Origin: Paracoccaceae bacterium
GTDB lineage: Bacteria > Pseudomonadota > Alphaproteobacteria > Rhodobacterales > Rhodobacteraceae
DNA length: 43,204 nucleotides
Reading direction: 5' to 3'
NCBI GenBank assembly: GCA_013214635.1
Contig: JABSSC010000002.1
Location: 1 to 43,204, forward strand
Position 1 is the stretch's first letter, and the number at the start of each line of letters is the position of its first letter. A model generated the notes under the pieces. That model searched no databases. It was not told the origin of the DNA and saw nothing but the letters and a program-made list of their open reading frames with translations. This document shows, in pieces, positions 17,973-27,851 of this stretch. The translations under genes and the position numbers were made by a program.

Positions 17973-18425
17973 GTGACTGATTTTCTGTTAACTTTCTATC
18001 CATGGACGAAGTCCTTGCATGTGATCTCAGTGATCGCGTGGATGGCTGGGTTGTTCTATCTGCCCCGTCTATTTGTTTATCATACCGAGCGCGTTAAGGC
18101 CGGAACAGACACCGATGACATGTTCCAGACGATGGAGCGTCGGCTGTTCAAGGCGATCATGCGCCCCGCAATGATTGCGACGTGGATTTTCGGGCTCTTG
18201 ATGGTCGCAACGCCGGGTGTGGTGGACTGGAGTTCAGCCTGGTCTTGGATCAAGGCGGCGAGCGTGATCGGAATGACAGGCTTTCACGAATGGTGTGGCG
18301 CGACAGTCAAACGCTTTGCCGCTGGCCAGAACGACCGCGAAGGTCGGTATTTCCGCCTGATGAATGAGGTTCCGACCCTTCTGATGATCGTCATCGTCGT
18401 GATGGTGATCGTCAAACCCTTTTAG
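17973..18425 (+). CDS. hemJ: Protoporphyrinogen IX oxidase HemJ
   Basis: HemJ converts protoporphyrinogen IX to protoporphyrin IX in haem and bacteriochlorophyll synthesis, and replaces HemY/HemG in many alphaproteobacteria. The 150-residue protein has four or five hydrophobic helices. His16 lies in the WTKSLHVISVIAWMAGLFYLPR block, followed by YHTER. GFHEWCGATVKRF carries further conserved polar residues. The start is GTG at 17973, after GGACGGG. It is the first plus-strand gene to the right of the putative origin. Haem genes beside the origin are typical of the class. Confidence 0.93.
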   Translation: MTDFLLTFYPWTKSLHVISVIAWMAGLFYLPRLFVYHTERVKAGTDTDDMFQTMERRLFKAIMRPAMIATWIFGLLMVATPGVVDWSSAWSWIKAASVIGMTGFHEWCGATVKRFAAGQNDREGRYFRLMNEVPTLLMIVIVVMVIVKPF

Positions 18426-18439
18426 ATCAAGATTGACTC

Positions 18440-18456
18440 AAGGCCCACGGGCCCTT
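18440..18456 (+). terminator. Possible weak terminator hairpin after hemJ
   Basis: AAGGCCC is followed almost immediately by GGGCCCTT, giving a short GC stem with a very tight loop and no T-run. It lies 15 bases past the hemJ stop. It may only be a transcription pause. Confidence 0.3.
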
Positions 18457-18532
18457 ATGTCCCGACACGTCCGTCCGGACGATGTATTTTCCTACACTTC
18501 CAAAATCCCTCCAACCTGGAGCGTGATCGCTT

Positions 18533-19804
18533 ATGTCCACCGAACGTCTGAATCTGTCCGAGCTCAAATCTCAGAGTCCAAAGGAACTCCTGTCTCTTGC
18601 CGAAGAGCTGGAGATCGAAAACGCATCGACGATGCGCAAAGGGGACATGATGTTCTCGATCCTCAAAGAGAGGGCCGAGGATGGATGGGACATTGGCGGT
18701 GACGGTGTTCTGGAGGTGCTTCAGGACGGGTTCGGATTCCTGAGATCGCCCGAGGCAAATTATCTTCCCGGTCCTGACGACATCTATGTGTCCCCAGACA
18801 TGATCCGCCAGCACAGCCTGCGCACAGGGGATACGGTCGAAGGTGTCATTCGCGCACCAGATGATAACGAGCGTTATTTCGCTCTGATCAAGGTTGAGAA
18901 AATTAACTTTGAAGAACCAGAGCGCGCCCGGCACAAAGTGGCGTTTGATAACCTTACGCCGCTCTACCCGGATGAACGGCTGAATATGGAAATCGAGGAT
19001 CCGACGATCAAGGATCGTTCGGCCCGCATCATCGACCTCGTCGCGCCGATCGGTAAGGGGCAGCGTTCGCTGATCGTTGCACCGCCGCGGACCGGTAAAA
19101 CGGTTCTGCTTCAGAACATCGCACACTCGATCGAAGCAAATCACCCGGAATGCTATCTGATCGTTCTTCTGATCGATGAACGGCCGGAAGAAGTCACTGA
19201 TATGCAGCGCTCGGTTAAGGGAGAGGTGATTTCATCAACCTTTGATGAACCAGCGACTCGTCACGTGGCAGTCTCTGAGATGGTTATTGAAAAGGCCAAG
19301 CGCCTGGTCGAACACAAACGCGATGTGGTTATTCTGCTCGATTCGATCACGCGTCTGGGCCGGGCGTTCAACACGGTCGTCCCATCCTCGGGCAAGGTTC
19401 TGACCGGTGGTGTTGATGCCAACGCGCTTCAACGTCCAAAGCGGTTCTTCGGCGCCGCCCGAAATATTGAAGAGGGCGGATCGCTGACGATCATTGCAAC
19501 TGCGCTGATCGATACCGGCAGCCGCATGGACGAGGTCATCTTTGAAGAATTCAAAGGCACCGGTAACTCGGAAATCGTTCTGGATCGCAAGGTTGCGGAC
19601 AAGCGCGTCTTCCCTGCCATGGACATTCTCAAGTCTGGCACACGGAAAGAAGACCTTTTGATCGACAAAGGTGATTTGCAGAAAACCTTTGTGTTGCGCC
19701 GGATTCTGAACCCGATGGGCACAACGGATGCGATCGAGTTTCTGATCTCCAAGCTTAAACAAACGAAGACAAACTCTGAGTTCTTTGACTCCATGAACAC
19801 CTAA
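18533..19804 (+). CDS. rho: Transcription termination factor Rho
   Basis: Rho is a hexameric RNA-dependent ATPase that ends transcription at non-coding or untranslated RNA. The 423 residues contain the N-terminal Rho helix bundle ([16 protein letters not shown]), the RNA-binding cold-shock fold with DGFGFLRS (about 65-72), Walker A APPRTGKT (183-190), Walker [17 protein letters not shown], and the secondary RNA-binding Q and R loops ([21 protein letters not shown]). No insertion domain is present. A 107-bp leader precedes it. The downstream mnmE start is 21 bp away, suggesting co-transcription. Confidence 0.98.
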   Translation: MSTERLNLSELKSQSPKELLSLAEELEIENASTMRKGDMMFSILKERAEDGWDIGGDGVLEVLQDGFGFLRSPEANYLPGPDDIYVSPDMIRQHSLRTGDTVEGVIRAPDDNERYFALIKVEKINFEEPERARHKVAFDNLTPLYPDERLNMEIEDPTIKDRSARIIDLVAPIGKGQRSLIVAPPRTGKTVLLQNIAHSIEANHPECYLIVLLIDERPEEVTDMQRSVKGEVISSTFDEPATRHVAVSEMVIEKAKRLVEHKRDVVILLDSITRLGRAFNTVVPSSGKVLTGGVDANALQRPKRFFGAARNIEEGGSLTIIATALIDTGSRMDEVIFEEFKGTGNSEIVLDRKVADKRVFPAMDILKSGTRKEDLLIDKGDLQKTFVLRRILNPMGTTDAIEFLISKLKQTKTNSEFFDSMNT

Positions 19805-19825
19805 AGCCTGTTGGGGTCTGGTGGC

Positions 19826-21115
19826 ATGGATACGATCTATGCACTGGCCACGGCCAAAGGTCGCGCCGGCGTCGCGGTTATTCGTGTTTCAGGGCCTTTG
19901 GCGCATAATGTTGCAGAATCACTATCTGGGACACTTCCGCCGATAGGGCAGGCGCGCCTTCGCAAATTTCATGATGCAAACGGCGACCTTCTCGACGAAG
20001 GGTTGCTGATCTGTTTTGGCGCGGGCGCAAGCTTCACAGGGGAACTCGTCGCTGAGTTTCAGATTCATGGAAGTCTTGCGGCCATTGATGCCATGATGAC
20101 GGCCATCTCGGCCCACGAAGGCGTACGACTGGCCGAAGCGGGGGAATTCACGCAACGGGCCTTTCGAAATGAGCGCATGGATTTATCGCAGGTCGAAGGC
20201 CTCGCGGCGTTGATCGATGCCGAAACTGAGGCACAGCGTAAACAAGCGCAGCGCACGCTGACGGGTGAGCTGGGCGTAAAGGTTGAACAATGGCGGCGTT
20301 CCTTGATTGAAGCGGCCGCTTTAATTGAGACGACGATTGATTTTGCAGAGGAGGACGTTCCAGAGGACGTGCTTCCCGAAGCAATCGCAATCTTACGAAT
20401 TCTTCGATCCGATCTTGATCATGAGCGCCAAGGGGTTGGTATTGCAGAACGCCTGCGCGATGGTTTTGAAGTCGCCATCATTGGCGCTCCCAACACTGGA
20501 AAATCTACTCTTATCAACTACTTAGCAAAAAGAGATGTTGCCATAACCTCTGAGATCGCCGGCACGACGCGGGACGTCATCGAGGTGGCGATGGACCTTG
20601 ATGGTTTGCCCGTAACCCTCATTGACACAGCGGGGCTGCGCGAAACCAGTGATCCTATAGAAGCTCAAGGTGTCGCGCGCGGATCCAAGCGCGCGGATCA
20701 GGCTGATCTAAAGATTGTCCTGAAAGATTCATTGATTGATCAAACCGTCGCCGATCCCGATGGCTCCACAATCGAGTTGCTGGCCAAGGACGACGACGGT
20801 GAGTTTGATGATCGGTCAATCTCAGGTGTGACAGGACATGGTGTTTCGGCGCTTTTGGACGCGCTTCGCTCACGTTTGGCGGATCGCGTAAGTTCGATGG
20901 GCGTGGCGTCCACGCGCCGCCAGGAAGTCGCGCTCGAAGCCGCAGTGGGCCATATCGATCTGGCCGTGGCAGAACTTGAGCAGGGGGAAGAGTTTTTGGA
21001 AACGGCTGCTGATCATCTTCGCCGCTCTAATCATGATCTGTCGGCGTTGATTGGACGGGTTGATGTTGAAGACCTTCTGGACCATATCTTCTCCTCATTC
21101 TGTATCGGGAAGTAG
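19826..21115 (+). CDS. mnmE: tRNA modification GTPase MnmE (TrmE)
   Basis: With MnmG, MnmE adds the 5-carboxymethylaminomethyl group to wobble U34 of certain tRNAs. The 429-residue product from ATG 19826 starts [20 protein letters not shown]. It has the folate-binding N-domain, GTPase G1 GAPNTGKST (about 220-228), G2 around EIAGTTRD, G3 DTAGLRE and the C-terminal FCIGK with the essential Cys. The G4 element is not the canonical NKxD; LAKDDDG stands in its place. The upstream TTG at 19811 is rejected because family proteins start at MDTIYA. mnmG follows 11 bp later across a parS site. Confidence 0.96.
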   Translation: MDTIYALATAKGRAGVAVIRVSGPLAHNVAESLSGTLPPIGQARLRKFHDANGDLLDEGLLICFGAGASFTGELVAEFQIHGSLAAIDAMMTAISAHEGVRLAEAGEFTQRAFRNERMDLSQVEGLAALIDAETEAQRKQAQRTLTGELGVKVEQWRRSLIEAAALIETTIDFAEEDVPEDVLPEAIAILRILRSDLDHERQGVGIAERLRDGFEVAIIGAPNTGKSTLINYLAKRDVAITSEIAGTTRDVIEVAMDLDGLPVTLIDTAGLRETSDPIEAQGVARGSKRADQADLKIVLKDSLIDQTVADPDGSTIELLAKDDDGEFDDRSISGVTGHGVSALLDALRSRLADRVSSMGVASTRRQEVALEAAVGHIDLAVAELEQGEEFLETAADHLRRSNHDLSALIGRVDVEDLLDHIFSSFCIGK

Positions 21116-21118
21116 AGG

Positions 21119-21134
21119 CGTTTCACGTGAAACA
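21119..21134. other. parS: parS centromere site 1 (overlaps mnmG start codon)
   Basis: The 14-bp palindrome GTTTCACGTGAAAC (21120-21133) is perfect. The 16-bp form differs from the universal parS TGTTTCACGTGAAACA only at its first base. ParB should bind it as the nucleation point for chromosome segregation. The GTG start of mnmG (21127-21129) is inside the palindrome. Confidence 0.9.
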
Positions 21135-22989
21135 TCGTGATTATGATGTCATCGTCGTGGGTGGCGGTCATGCAGGGGCGGAAGCGGCCCACGCTTCGGC
21201 ACGCGTCGGCGCCAGGACAGCGCTTGTCACCATGACGCGCGAGAGTATTGGCGTGATGAGCTGTAATCCCGCGATTGGGGGATTGGGCAAGGGGCATCTT
21301 GTTCGTGAGATCGATGCACTGGATGGCATTATGGGCCGCGTGGCAGATGCCGCCGGTATTCAGTTCCGTTTGCTGAACCGACGTAAGGGGCCAGCAGTTC
21401 AGGGTCCAAGAGCTCAATCGGATCGCGATGTGTACCAGCGCGAAATTCAACGCGAACTCACTTCCCAGGCAAATCTTGAGATCCTCGAAGGTGAGGTGGC
21501 TGATATCAACGTCGTCAATGGCAGCGCGCAGGGCGTTGTGCTAGCTGACGGATCGATCATTGGCGCCAAGTCGGTTGTCTTGACGACCGGTACCTTTCTG
21601 GGCGGCGTGCTGCATATCGGAGAGGAAACGCGCTCGGGTGGGCGCGTCGGAGACGCAGCGTCCAAGGCGCTCGCCGACCGACTGCGCGGCCTAGGACTCC
21701 CTATGGGTCGGCTTAAAACCGGCACACCGCCACGGCTCAGCCGAGCGTCACTAGATTGGGACGCTTTGGAACAGCAACCCGGTGATACGGATCCGGTGAT
21801 GTTTTCATTCCTGTCGGAGCGTCCCGCGCTTGATCAGGTAACCTGTGCGATCACCTATACGAACCCTAAAACGCACGACATCGTTCGCGAGAATATTGGG
21901 CGTACCGCCATGTATTCGGGTCGGATCGACGGTAAGGGCCCGCGGTACTGCCCATCGATCGAAGATAAGATCATGCGCTTCGCGGATAAGGACCAACACC
22001 AGGTTTTCCTTGAACCAGAAGGGGTTAACAGTGGTGTGGTCTACCCGAACGGAATTTCGACGTCGCTTCCCATCGACGTTCAGAACGACTATGTCCGAAC
22101 GATCGTGGGGTTAGAGAACGCCGAGATTCTTCAACCGGGCTATGCCATCGAATACGATTATGTCGATCCTCGCGCGCTTTCGGATCAGCTGGAGCTGACA
22201 GATCTTTCCGGGCTTTACCTGGCTGGTCAGATCAATGGCACGACGGGTTACGAAGAAGCGGCCGCGCAAGGATTGGTTGCGGGTTTGAATGCGGCGAGGC
22301 GTGCGCAGGGGTTGGAGCCTGCCACGTTCTCGCGGTCTGAATCTTATATCGGTGTCATGGTGGACGACCTTGTTACGCTTGGCGTGACTGAACCGTATCG
22401 CATGTTCACCTCAAGGGCCGAGTTTCGTCTGAGCCTTCGCGCAGATAACGCGGACCAACGGCTGACACCCAAAGGGATCGCCGTGGGGTGCGTTGGGGAT
22501 GCGCGGCAAGAGGCATTTCGCGCCAAGTCTGAGCGGCTTGATGAAGCTCGAGACGCATTGACCGAACACGTGCTCACACCAAAACAACTGACTGAGGCAG
22601 GTATTCCCGCGTCACAGGATGGGTCCAAGCGATCGGTATTGCAGGTCTTGGGATACCCGGACGTTCATTGGAAAACCCTGCTTCCGGTGGCCCCAGAGTT
22701 GGAGAGCATCCCGGAAGATACTGTCATCCAGCTTGCGCGGGAATCAAGATATTCCAGCTATGTGGAGCGTCAGGCACGAGATGTTGAGGCCTTGAAGCGG
22801 GATGAGGCTGTTCGGCTGCCCAGCGATATCGACTATCTTTCGCTGAGCGGTTTGTCGGGTGAGCTTGCACGCAAGTTGGCCGATGTGCGTCCACAGACCT
22901 TGGGGCAGGCGGCGCGGATTGAAGGGATCACACCGGCCGCGCTGACGCTGCTTTTGGGTGTGGTGCGCCGTAGCAAAAAATCTGCATGA
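21127..22989 (+). CDS. mnmG: tRNA uridine-5-carboxymethylaminomethyl synthase MnmG (GidA)
   Basis: This FAD enzyme partners MnmE in the cmnm5U34 tRNA modification. The 620-residue product has the FAD Rossmann motif [10 protein letters not shown] (12-21), the GidA signatures [24 protein letters not shown] and [16 protein letters not shown], and [21 protein letters not shown] in the C-terminal part. The start is GTG at 21127, lying within parS site 1, so coding and centromere constraints overlap there. No canonical Shine-Dalgarno precedes it apart from AGAGG. The stop overlaps the rsmG ATG (ATGA). Confidence 0.97.
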   Translation: MKHRDYDVIVVGGGHAGAEAAHASARVGARTALVTMTRESIGVMSCNPAIGGLGKGHLVREIDALDGIMGRVADAAGIQFRLLNRRKGPAVQGPRAQSDRDVYQREIQRELTSQANLEILEGEVADINVVNGSAQGVVLADGSIIGAKSVVLTTGTFLGGVLHIGEETRSGGRVGDAASKALADRLRGLGLPMGRLKTGTPPRLSRASLDWDALEQQPGDTDPVMFSFLSERPALDQVTCAITYTNPKTHDIVRENIGRTAMYSGRIDGKGPRYCPSIEDKIMRFADKDQHQVFLEPEGVNSGVVYPNGISTSLPIDVQNDYVRTIVGLENAEILQPGYAIEYDYVDPRALSDQLELTDLSGLYLAGQINGTTGYEEAAAQGLVAGLNAARRAQGLEPATFSRSESYIGVMVDDLVTLGVTEPYRMFTSRAEFRLSLRADNADQRLTPKGIAVGCVGDARQEAFRAKSERLDEARDALTEHVLTPKQLTEAGIPASQDGSKRSVLQVLGYPDVHWKTLLPVAPELESIPEDTVIQLARESRYSSYVERQARDVEALKRDEAVRLPSDIDYLSLSGLSGELARKLADVRPQTLGQAARIEGITPAALTLLLGVVRRSKKSA

Positions 22990-23600
22990 CCGACGCTGAA
23001 GACCTGTCCGATGTTTCACGTGAAACACGGGAAAAGCTGCGCGCGCTCGAGGCGTTAGTCAAAAAATGGTCGCCCAGGGTGAACTTGGTGGCACCATCAA
23101 CGCTCAAGGATGTATGGACACGCCACATACTTGATTCCGCACAGGTCTTTTCGCATGCGCCTGCGTCGATACAAAGTTGGGCGGATCTTGGTTCGGGTGG
23201 GGGGTTTCCCGGGCTGGTGATTGCCGTGCTAGCGAAGGGTCAGGATATGCCCCTTGATCTGACATTGATCGAATCCGACGCGCGGAAATGCGCCTTTCTT
23301 TCAACGGCAAAGCGCGAACTGGACCTTTCCTTTACAGTTCTGAATGCCCGGATTGAATCTGTGGAGCCATTGGATGTTGACGTCGTCTCAGCAAGGGCTT
23401 TGGCGCCGCTACCAAATCTGATTGAGTTGGCACAGCACCACCTAAATGCAAACGGCGTGTTGCTCGCACCCAAGGGCGCATCTTTTGAGCAGGAGATTGC
23501 TTCTGCACTTGAAAGCTGGTCCTTTCATTGCGAGAAATATCCAAGCAGAACGAGCGAAGGTTCTGCCATTCTTGGGATATCCGAAATTGCCAGGCTCTGA
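22986..23600 (+). CDS. rsmG: 16S rRNA (guanine-527-N7)-methyltransferase RsmG (GidB)
   Basis: RsmG methylates G527 of 16S rRNA using S-adenosylmethionine. The 204-residue protein has the SAM-binding core [18 protein letters not shown], the acidic [12 protein letters not shown] and the family segment [15 protein letters not shown]. parS site 2 lies in codons 9-14 and encodes VSRET, the same kind of in-frame use seen for parS in other bacteria. The start overlaps the mnmG stop and parA begins just after the stop. Confidence 0.96.
   Translation: MTDAEDLSDVSRETREKLRALEALVKKWSPRVNLVAPSTLKDVWTRHILDSAQVFSHAPASIQSWADLGSGGGFPGLVIAVLAKGQDMPLDLTLIESDARKCAFLSTAKRELDLSFTVLNARIESVEPLDVDVVSARALAPLPNLIELAQHHLNANGVLLAPKGASFEQEIASALESWSFHCEKYPSRTSEGSAILGISEIARL
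23012..23027. other. parS: parS centromere site 2 (inside rsmG)
   Basis: TGTTTCACGTGAAACA is a perfect 16-of-16 match to the universal ParB-binding parS palindrome. It lies in the 5' coding part of rsmG, about 1.4 kb upstream of parB. Confidence 0.95.
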
Positions 23601-23604
23601 ACCA

Positions 23605-24402
23605 TTGGTCCTCAAGCGACCCCGCATCATTGCAATTGCAAACCAAAAGGGTGGCGTGGGAAAGACGACGACGGCGATCAATCTTGCGGCAGCGTTGTGC
23701 GAAGAGGGGCTCGATGTCCTGCTCGTTGATTTGGATCCGCAGGGAAATGCCTCGACAGGGTTGGGATCTGAAGCGTCAGAGCGGGGAAAAACGACTTATG
23801 ACCTGCTGATTGAGGGCGCGAAAGTATCTGAGGTCGTTCGTCCGACCAACGTTGAGGGGCTTTGGCTCGCACCGGCGACAACTGATCTGAGTTCCGCTGA
23901 TATTGAGCTTGTCGACAATGAAAAGCGCAGCACGCTGCTTAAATCGGCGTTGCGTGACCCCGCAATCAGCAAATTGAACCTCGATTATATCCTGATCGAT
24001 TGCCCACCGTCGCTCAGCCTTTTGACTGTAAACGCAATGGTGGCTGCGGACTCCGTTCTGGTGCCGCTGCAAAGCGAGTTCTTCGCGCTCGAAGGGCTTT
24101 CCCAACTTATGCTGACGCTGCGGGATGTTCGCGCGGTCGCAAACCCGGCGCTGCGGATCGAAGGCGTTGTGTTGACGATGTTTGATGGTCGCAACAACCT
24201 GAGCCGCCAGGTGGAATCCGATGCGCGGGCGACGTTGGGCGAGCTTGTCTTCGAAACGGTTGTGCCCAGAAACGTTCGCGTCAGCGAAGCTCCGTCGTTT
24301 TCTATGCCGGTTCTTGAGTTCGATCCGTTGTCAAAGGGCAGCGTTGCCTATCGCGCATTAGCGCAAGAAATGGTACACCGAAACGAAACAACCGCAACAT
24401 GA
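23605..24402 (+). CDS. parA: Chromosome partitioning ATPase ParA (Soj)
   Basis: ParA is a Walker-type ATPase that moves ParB-parS complexes apart during chromosome segregation. It has the deviant Walker A KGGVGKT (15-21, counted from TTG 23605), LLVDLDPQGNASTGLG, IDCPPSLSLLTVNAM (Walker B) and VVLTMFDGRNNLS. No ATG fits: the frame runs back into rsmG. TTG at 23605, four bases after the rsmG stop, gives 265 residues, the usual size. TTG at 23587 is an alternative. The weak start and lack of a good ribosome binding site suggest coupling to rsmG translation. Confidence 0.95.
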   Translation: MVLKRPRIIAIANQKGGVGKTTTAINLAAALCEEGLDVLLVDLDPQGNASTGLGSEASERGKTTYDLLIEGAKVSEVVRPTNVEGLWLAPATTDLSSADIELVDNEKRSTLLKSALRDPAISKLNLDYILIDCPPSLSLLTVNAMVAADSVLVPLQSEFFALEGLSQLMLTLRDVRAVANPALRIEGVVLTMFDGRNNLSRQVESDARATLGELVFETVVPRNVRVSEAPSFSMPVLEFDPLSKGSVAYRALAQEMVHRNETTAT

Positions 24403-24409
24403 GGTAGTG

Positions 24410-25291
24410 ATGGCAAAGAACCAACCAAGAAAAGGTCTGGGTCGCGGTCTCTCTGCGCTCATGGCAGATGTTGAACCGCTGGCGCCCACGGATCAGTCGC
24501 CGCCCACGCGGGTTGATGCAAAGGTCCCAATCGACCGTCTGCGTCCCAATCCAGATCAGCCGCGTAAGACGTTTACGGAAGAGCAGCTTTCGGACCTATC
24601 CAATTCGGTTCGGGAAAAGGGCATCATCCAACCTTTGATCGTGCGGCGTATTCCGGGTGACAGTTTGGAGTATGAGATTGTCGCGGGCGAGCGGCGTTGG
24701 CGCGCGGCACAACGCGCACAGATCCATGAGGTTCCGGTCATCATCCGCGACTATTCGGATGCCGAGGTCCTGGAAATTGCGATCATCGAGAACATCCAGC
24801 GCGCGGACCTTAATCCGGTGGAAGAAGCGGCGGGGTACCGCCAGCTTATGGATCGCTTTGGTCACACGCAGGAAAAGATGGCCGAAGCGTTGGGAAAAAG
24901 TCGGAGCCATATTGCAAACCTCCTTCGTTTGTTGACGCTTCCAGACGAGGTGCTGGGCTACCTCCAGCGGGGAGAGCTTACAGCGGGTCATGCGCGCGCG
25001 CTGGTGACGCTGGATGATCCGGTTGCGGCAGCGCGTGAGATACTGAAAAAAGGTCTCTCCGTTCGCGAAGCCGAGTCCTTGGGCAAGCCAAAGAAGAAGA
25101 AGGCCCCGAAAGTGACCCCCGAGAAGGACGCCGATACACGTGCGCTTGAAGGTGATTTGTCTGCGGCGCTGGGGGGCATGCGCGTTACGCTTGATCACCC
25201 AAATGACCAAGGTGCCGGCACAGTCACGATCAAGTACAAGTCGCTCGAAGAACTCGACGACCTGTGCGCCCGTTTGAGTGGGACCGGCTAA
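24410..25291 (+). CDS. parB: Chromosome partitioning protein ParB (Spo0J)
   Basis: ParB is a CTP-dependent clamp that loads at parS and spreads. The 293 residues show the N-terminal ParA-stimulating segment KGLGRGLSALMAD, the CTP-binding boxes QPLIVRR and GERRWRAAQRA, and ENIQRADLNPVEEA. The parS-reading helix-turn-helix (TQEKMAEALGKSRSHIANLLRLL), a Lys-rich linker (KPKKKKAPK) and a C-terminal dimerisation domain follow. ATG 24410 has GAGGTAG just upstream; an adjacent GTG at 24407 is possible. The TAA interlocks with the hemW stop in a CTAA. Confidence 0.97.
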   Translation: MAKNQPRKGLGRGLSALMADVEPLAPTDQSPPTRVDAKVPIDRLRPNPDQPRKTFTEEQLSDLSNSVREKGIIQPLIVRRIPGDSLEYEIVAGERRWRAAQRAQIHEVPVIIRDYSDAEVLEIAIIENIQRADLNPVEEAAGYRQLMDRFGHTQEKMAEALGKSRSHIANLLRLLTLPDEVLGYLQRGELTAGHARALVTLDDPVAAAREILKKGLSVREAESLGKPKKKKAPKVTPEKDADTRALEGDLSAALGGMRVTLDHPNDQGAGTVTIKYKSLEELDDLCARLSGTG

Positions 25292-26430
25292 GACAGCAGA
25301 CGGTTGATCACGGCATTCACGACAGGGCGCCCTTGGTCGGAAAGGCGAAGCCCCGTTGCATCGCGTTCCAGAAAACCGTTTAAAATCAGATCGTTATGTT
25401 CATTTTCGTTGATCTGATCCCAAGGAACACGGCGGTCGGGAAGTCCATCACGCACCCGTAAGCCCATCAGTAAAGCCTCTACACCCACATCCTCGCTGCT
25501 GAGGGTCCGTGATGCAGATTCCCCATTCCCATGGGTCAGAACGGCATTTCGCCAACCCGCAGGATCTAGATACGCCTCTGTCGCGATCCGCTTCCCGTTG
25601 ATCGTTAATCTTCCGTGCGCGCCGGGCCCAATCCCGGCGTAATCACCACCCTGCCAATAGATCAGGTTATGCCGCGCCTCGTTTCCGGGTGTGGCGTGGT
25701 TCGACACTTCATAGGCCGGCAGCCCCGCCGCGTCGCACAATTCCTGGGTTAGCAGAAACATATCGGCGGATGTGTCTTCATCGGGAAGTCCCGGTAGGCG
25801 TCCGCGTCGGTATCTGTCGCCAAACGCCGTGCCATCCTCGATCGTCAACTGGTACAACGACAGATGTCCGGCCGCCCTGCTCAACGCGAGCGAAAGTTCC
25901 TCCCGCCAATCTGTCAGCGTTTGATATTGGCGTGCATAGATCAGGTCAAAGCTGGACCGATCGAACACCAACTGTGCAGCGTCGACCGCTGCCCATGCTT
26001 CTTCAATCGTATGAAGTCTGCCCAATAGTTTGAGTGCTTCGTTATTGGTTGCTTGAACACCGATTGAGACGCGGTTGACGCCTGCATCCTTAAGCGATCG
26101 GAATTTTGCCGCCTCTACGGATGTGGGGTTCGCCTCAAGCGTGATTTCCAGATCGTTTGACGTGCGCCACGCCCCACGCGCTGCTTCGATGATCTTTTGC
26201 ACGACGTCGGGTTGCATCAAGCTGGGTGTGCCACCACCAAAGAAGATCGTCTTCAGAACATGATCAGGCGTTCGTTCAGATTCCCGTTTGATTTCAGTAA
26301 GATAGAGTGGAAGCCACTGATCCTGATCAACCTTGGCCCACACATGGCTGTTAAAATCACAATACGGGCATTTGGCCGCGCAAAACGGCCAATGCACATA
26401 AAGCCCGAATGCAGGCGTTTCAGTCGCCAA
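25288..26430 (-). CDS. hemW: Radical SAM haem chaperone HemW
   Basis: HemW was formerly annotated as coproporphyrinogen III oxidase but is now regarded as a haem-trafficking protein. The 380-residue protein carries a radical-SAM CX3CX2C cluster (Cys17, 21, 24 in FCAAKCPYC), the SAM GGGTPSL loop, and the HemW-type [21 protein letters not shown]. It lacks the extra N-terminal Cys that marks true HemN, as the CPYC follows directly on the N-terminus. The start overlaps the rdgB end by 11 bases; rph-rdgB-hemW form one operon. Confidence 0.93.
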   Translation of the reverse strand: MATETPAFGLYVHWPFCAAKCPYCDFNSHVWAKVDQDQWLPLYLTEIKRESERTPDHVLKTIFFGGGTPSLMQPDVVQKIIEAARGAWRTSNDLEITLEANPTSVEAAKFRSLKDAGVNRVSIGVQATNNEALKLLGRLHTIEEAWAAVDAAQLVFDRSSFDLIYARQYQTLTDWREELSLALSRAAGHLSLYQLTIEDGTAFGDRYRRGRLPGLPDEDTSADMFLLTQELCDAAGLPAYEVSNHATPGNEARHNLIYWQGGDYAGIGPGAHGRLTINGKRIATEAYLDPAGWRNAVLTHGNGESASRTLSSEDVGVEALLMGLRVRDGLPDRRVPWDQINENEHNDLILNGFLERDATGLRLSDQGRPVVNAVINRLLS

Positions 26431-27031
26431 AGGCCTTCACCAGTTTTTTGAAAGCGTCAGCCCGATGCGACATACGGGTTTTTTTCCAGCGATCCATTTC
26501 GCCAAAGGTAATGTCATGACCAAGCGGGACAAACATTGGATCATAACCGTGCCCTTGTGTCCCACGCGTGGGCCACGTCAGCGTTCCGTTGGCATACCCG
26601 GGGAACACCTCGTCATGCCCATCAGGCCAGGCGAGAACAAATGTGCAGCAAAAACGCGCGTTCCACGGTTTTGCCGCGCCGTTTTCCAGAAGGGCGTCAT
26701 AAACCTTCTTCATCGCTAGTTCGAAGTCTCGACCATTGCCCGTTTCCGCCCAATCTGCCGTGTAAACCCCCGGCGCGCCGTCGAGTGCGCTGACTTCGAG
26801 ACCGCTGTCGTCGGACAAGGCAGGAAGGCCGGTGGCCTGCGCCGCGGCATGCGCTTTGATCCGCGCGTTTTCGACAAAGGTGGTTCCGGTCTCTTCGGGT
26901 TCGGGGAGATCGTGATCGGTGGCGGACGTCACCTCGATCCCGAAATCGCGCAGCAAAAGCGCGATCTCTTCAAGTTTGCCTTTGTTATGCGTTGCAACGA
27001 GAAGGGTTTTTCCGTCGAACTTGCGCGTCAC
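26420..27031 (-). CDS. rdgB: dITP/XTP pyrophosphatase (RdgB/HAM1)
   Basis: RdgB removes deaminated purine nucleotides (ITP, dITP, XTP) to prevent their incorporation. The 203-residue protein has the nucleotide-binding [11 protein letters not shown], metal-site [34 protein letters not shown] and the C-terminal [10 protein letters not shown], all canonical. ATGA overlap with the rph stop places it in an rph-rdgB-hemW operon, a common alphaproteobacterial order. Confidence 0.96.
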   Translation of the reverse strand: MTRKFDGKTLLVATHNKGKLEEIALLLRDFGIEVTSATDHDLPEPEETGTTFVENARIKAHAAAQATGLPALSDDSGLEVSALDGAPGVYTADWAETGNGRDFELAMKKVYDALLENGAAKPWNARFCCTFVLAWPDGHDEVFPGYANGTLTWPTRGTQGHGYDPMFVPLGHDITFGEMDRWKKTRMSHRADAFKKLVKAFGD

Positions 27032-27738
27032 GATGTTGCCGCCACCTGTGCCGCAACAAGACGACCAATTCCGGCCTGCGCCAATCCCAGGAGTTCCGAC
27101 ATCTCATCTGTGGTGAATGTTGCACCCTCGGCCGACATCTGAATCTCGATCAGTCTGCCTGAGCCGGTTGCGACAAAGTTGCCATCGACGCCCGCTTCGC
27201 TGTCCTCAGGGTAATCGAGGTCGAGCACGGGTTGCCCGGCATAAATCCCGCAACTTACCGCCGCGACCGGATCGACAAGCGGATCGGAGGTAATGTCACC
27301 TGCTTTCATCAACTTGTTCACAGCCAGCTTTAGCGCGACCCAACCACCTGTGATCGATGCGCAGCGCGTTCCGCCATCGGCCTGAATCACATCGCAGTCA
27401 ATTGTGATCTGCCGTTCACCCAAGGTAACGCGATCCACACCGGCGCGCAGCGATCGTCCAATAAGCCTCTGAATTTCTTGCGTTCTTCCGCTTTGCCCGT
27501 TCTTGGCCTCACGCCGCATACGGGAATGCGTCGCGCGGGGAAGCATGCCATACTCGGCCGTTACCCAGCCAAGGCCCGAATTTTTCATCCAGGGCGGCAC
27601 GCGATCTTCGAGCGAAGCGGTGCACAGGACATGGGTGTCGCCGCATTTGATCAAACAGGATCCTTCTGCGTGGCGCGTGACGTCGGTTTCGATCACAACC
27701 GGTCTCATCTCGTCGGGGGTTCTGCCGGAAGGGCGCAT
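27028..27738 (-). CDS. rph: Ribonuclease PH
   Basis: RNase PH is a phosphate-dependent 3'-5' exoribonuclease that trims tRNA 3' ends. From ATG 27738 it has 236 residues, the typical length, starting [14 protein letters not shown]. An AGGAGA ribosome binding site lies 6 bases upstream, so the longer frame reaching 27867 is not used. Motifs are [14 protein letters not shown], the RNA-binding [27 protein letters not shown] and [17 protein letters not shown]. It is divergent from hrcA, separated by 113 bp. Confidence 0.97.
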   Translation of the reverse strand: MRPSGRTPDEMRPVVIETDVTRHAEGSCLIKCGDTHVLCTASLEDRVPPWMKNSGLGWVTAEYGMLPRATHSRMRREAKNGQSGRTQEIQRLIGRSLRAGVDRVTLGERQITIDCDVIQADGGTRCASITGGWVALKLAVNKLMKAGDITSDPLVDPVAAVSCGIYAGQPVLDLDYPEDSEAGVDGNFVATGSGRLIEIQMSAEGATFTTDEMSELLGLAQAGIGRLVAAQVAATS

Positions 27739-27800
27739 GGGATCTCCTGTTGACTGGATGGCGACTGATATCCATTTGAGTCCTACCAAGGCAAGTCTGA

Positions 27801-27829
27801 TTGACGGCAGGGCGCTTGTTGCCTTTATT
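27801..27829 (+). promoter_or_regulatory. Candidate promoter for hrcA-grpE
   Basis: TTGACG (27801-27806) and TTTATT (27824-27829) are spaced by 17 bases and end 22 bases before the hrcA ATG. The -35 matches five of six, the -10 is weak. The gene-proximal part could also be read by a heat-shock sigma factor, which cannot be decided by eye. No CIRCE element (TTAGCACTC...GAGTGCTAA) is visible here. Confidence 0.35.
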
Positions 27830-27851
27830 ACGGTGCCGTGGATAGAGCGAC

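Noticed and set aside
21119-23027. TTTCACGTGAAA palindromes as terminators or transposon ends
   Set aside because: They lack T-runs and direct repeats. They match parS exactly and parAB lies just downstream.
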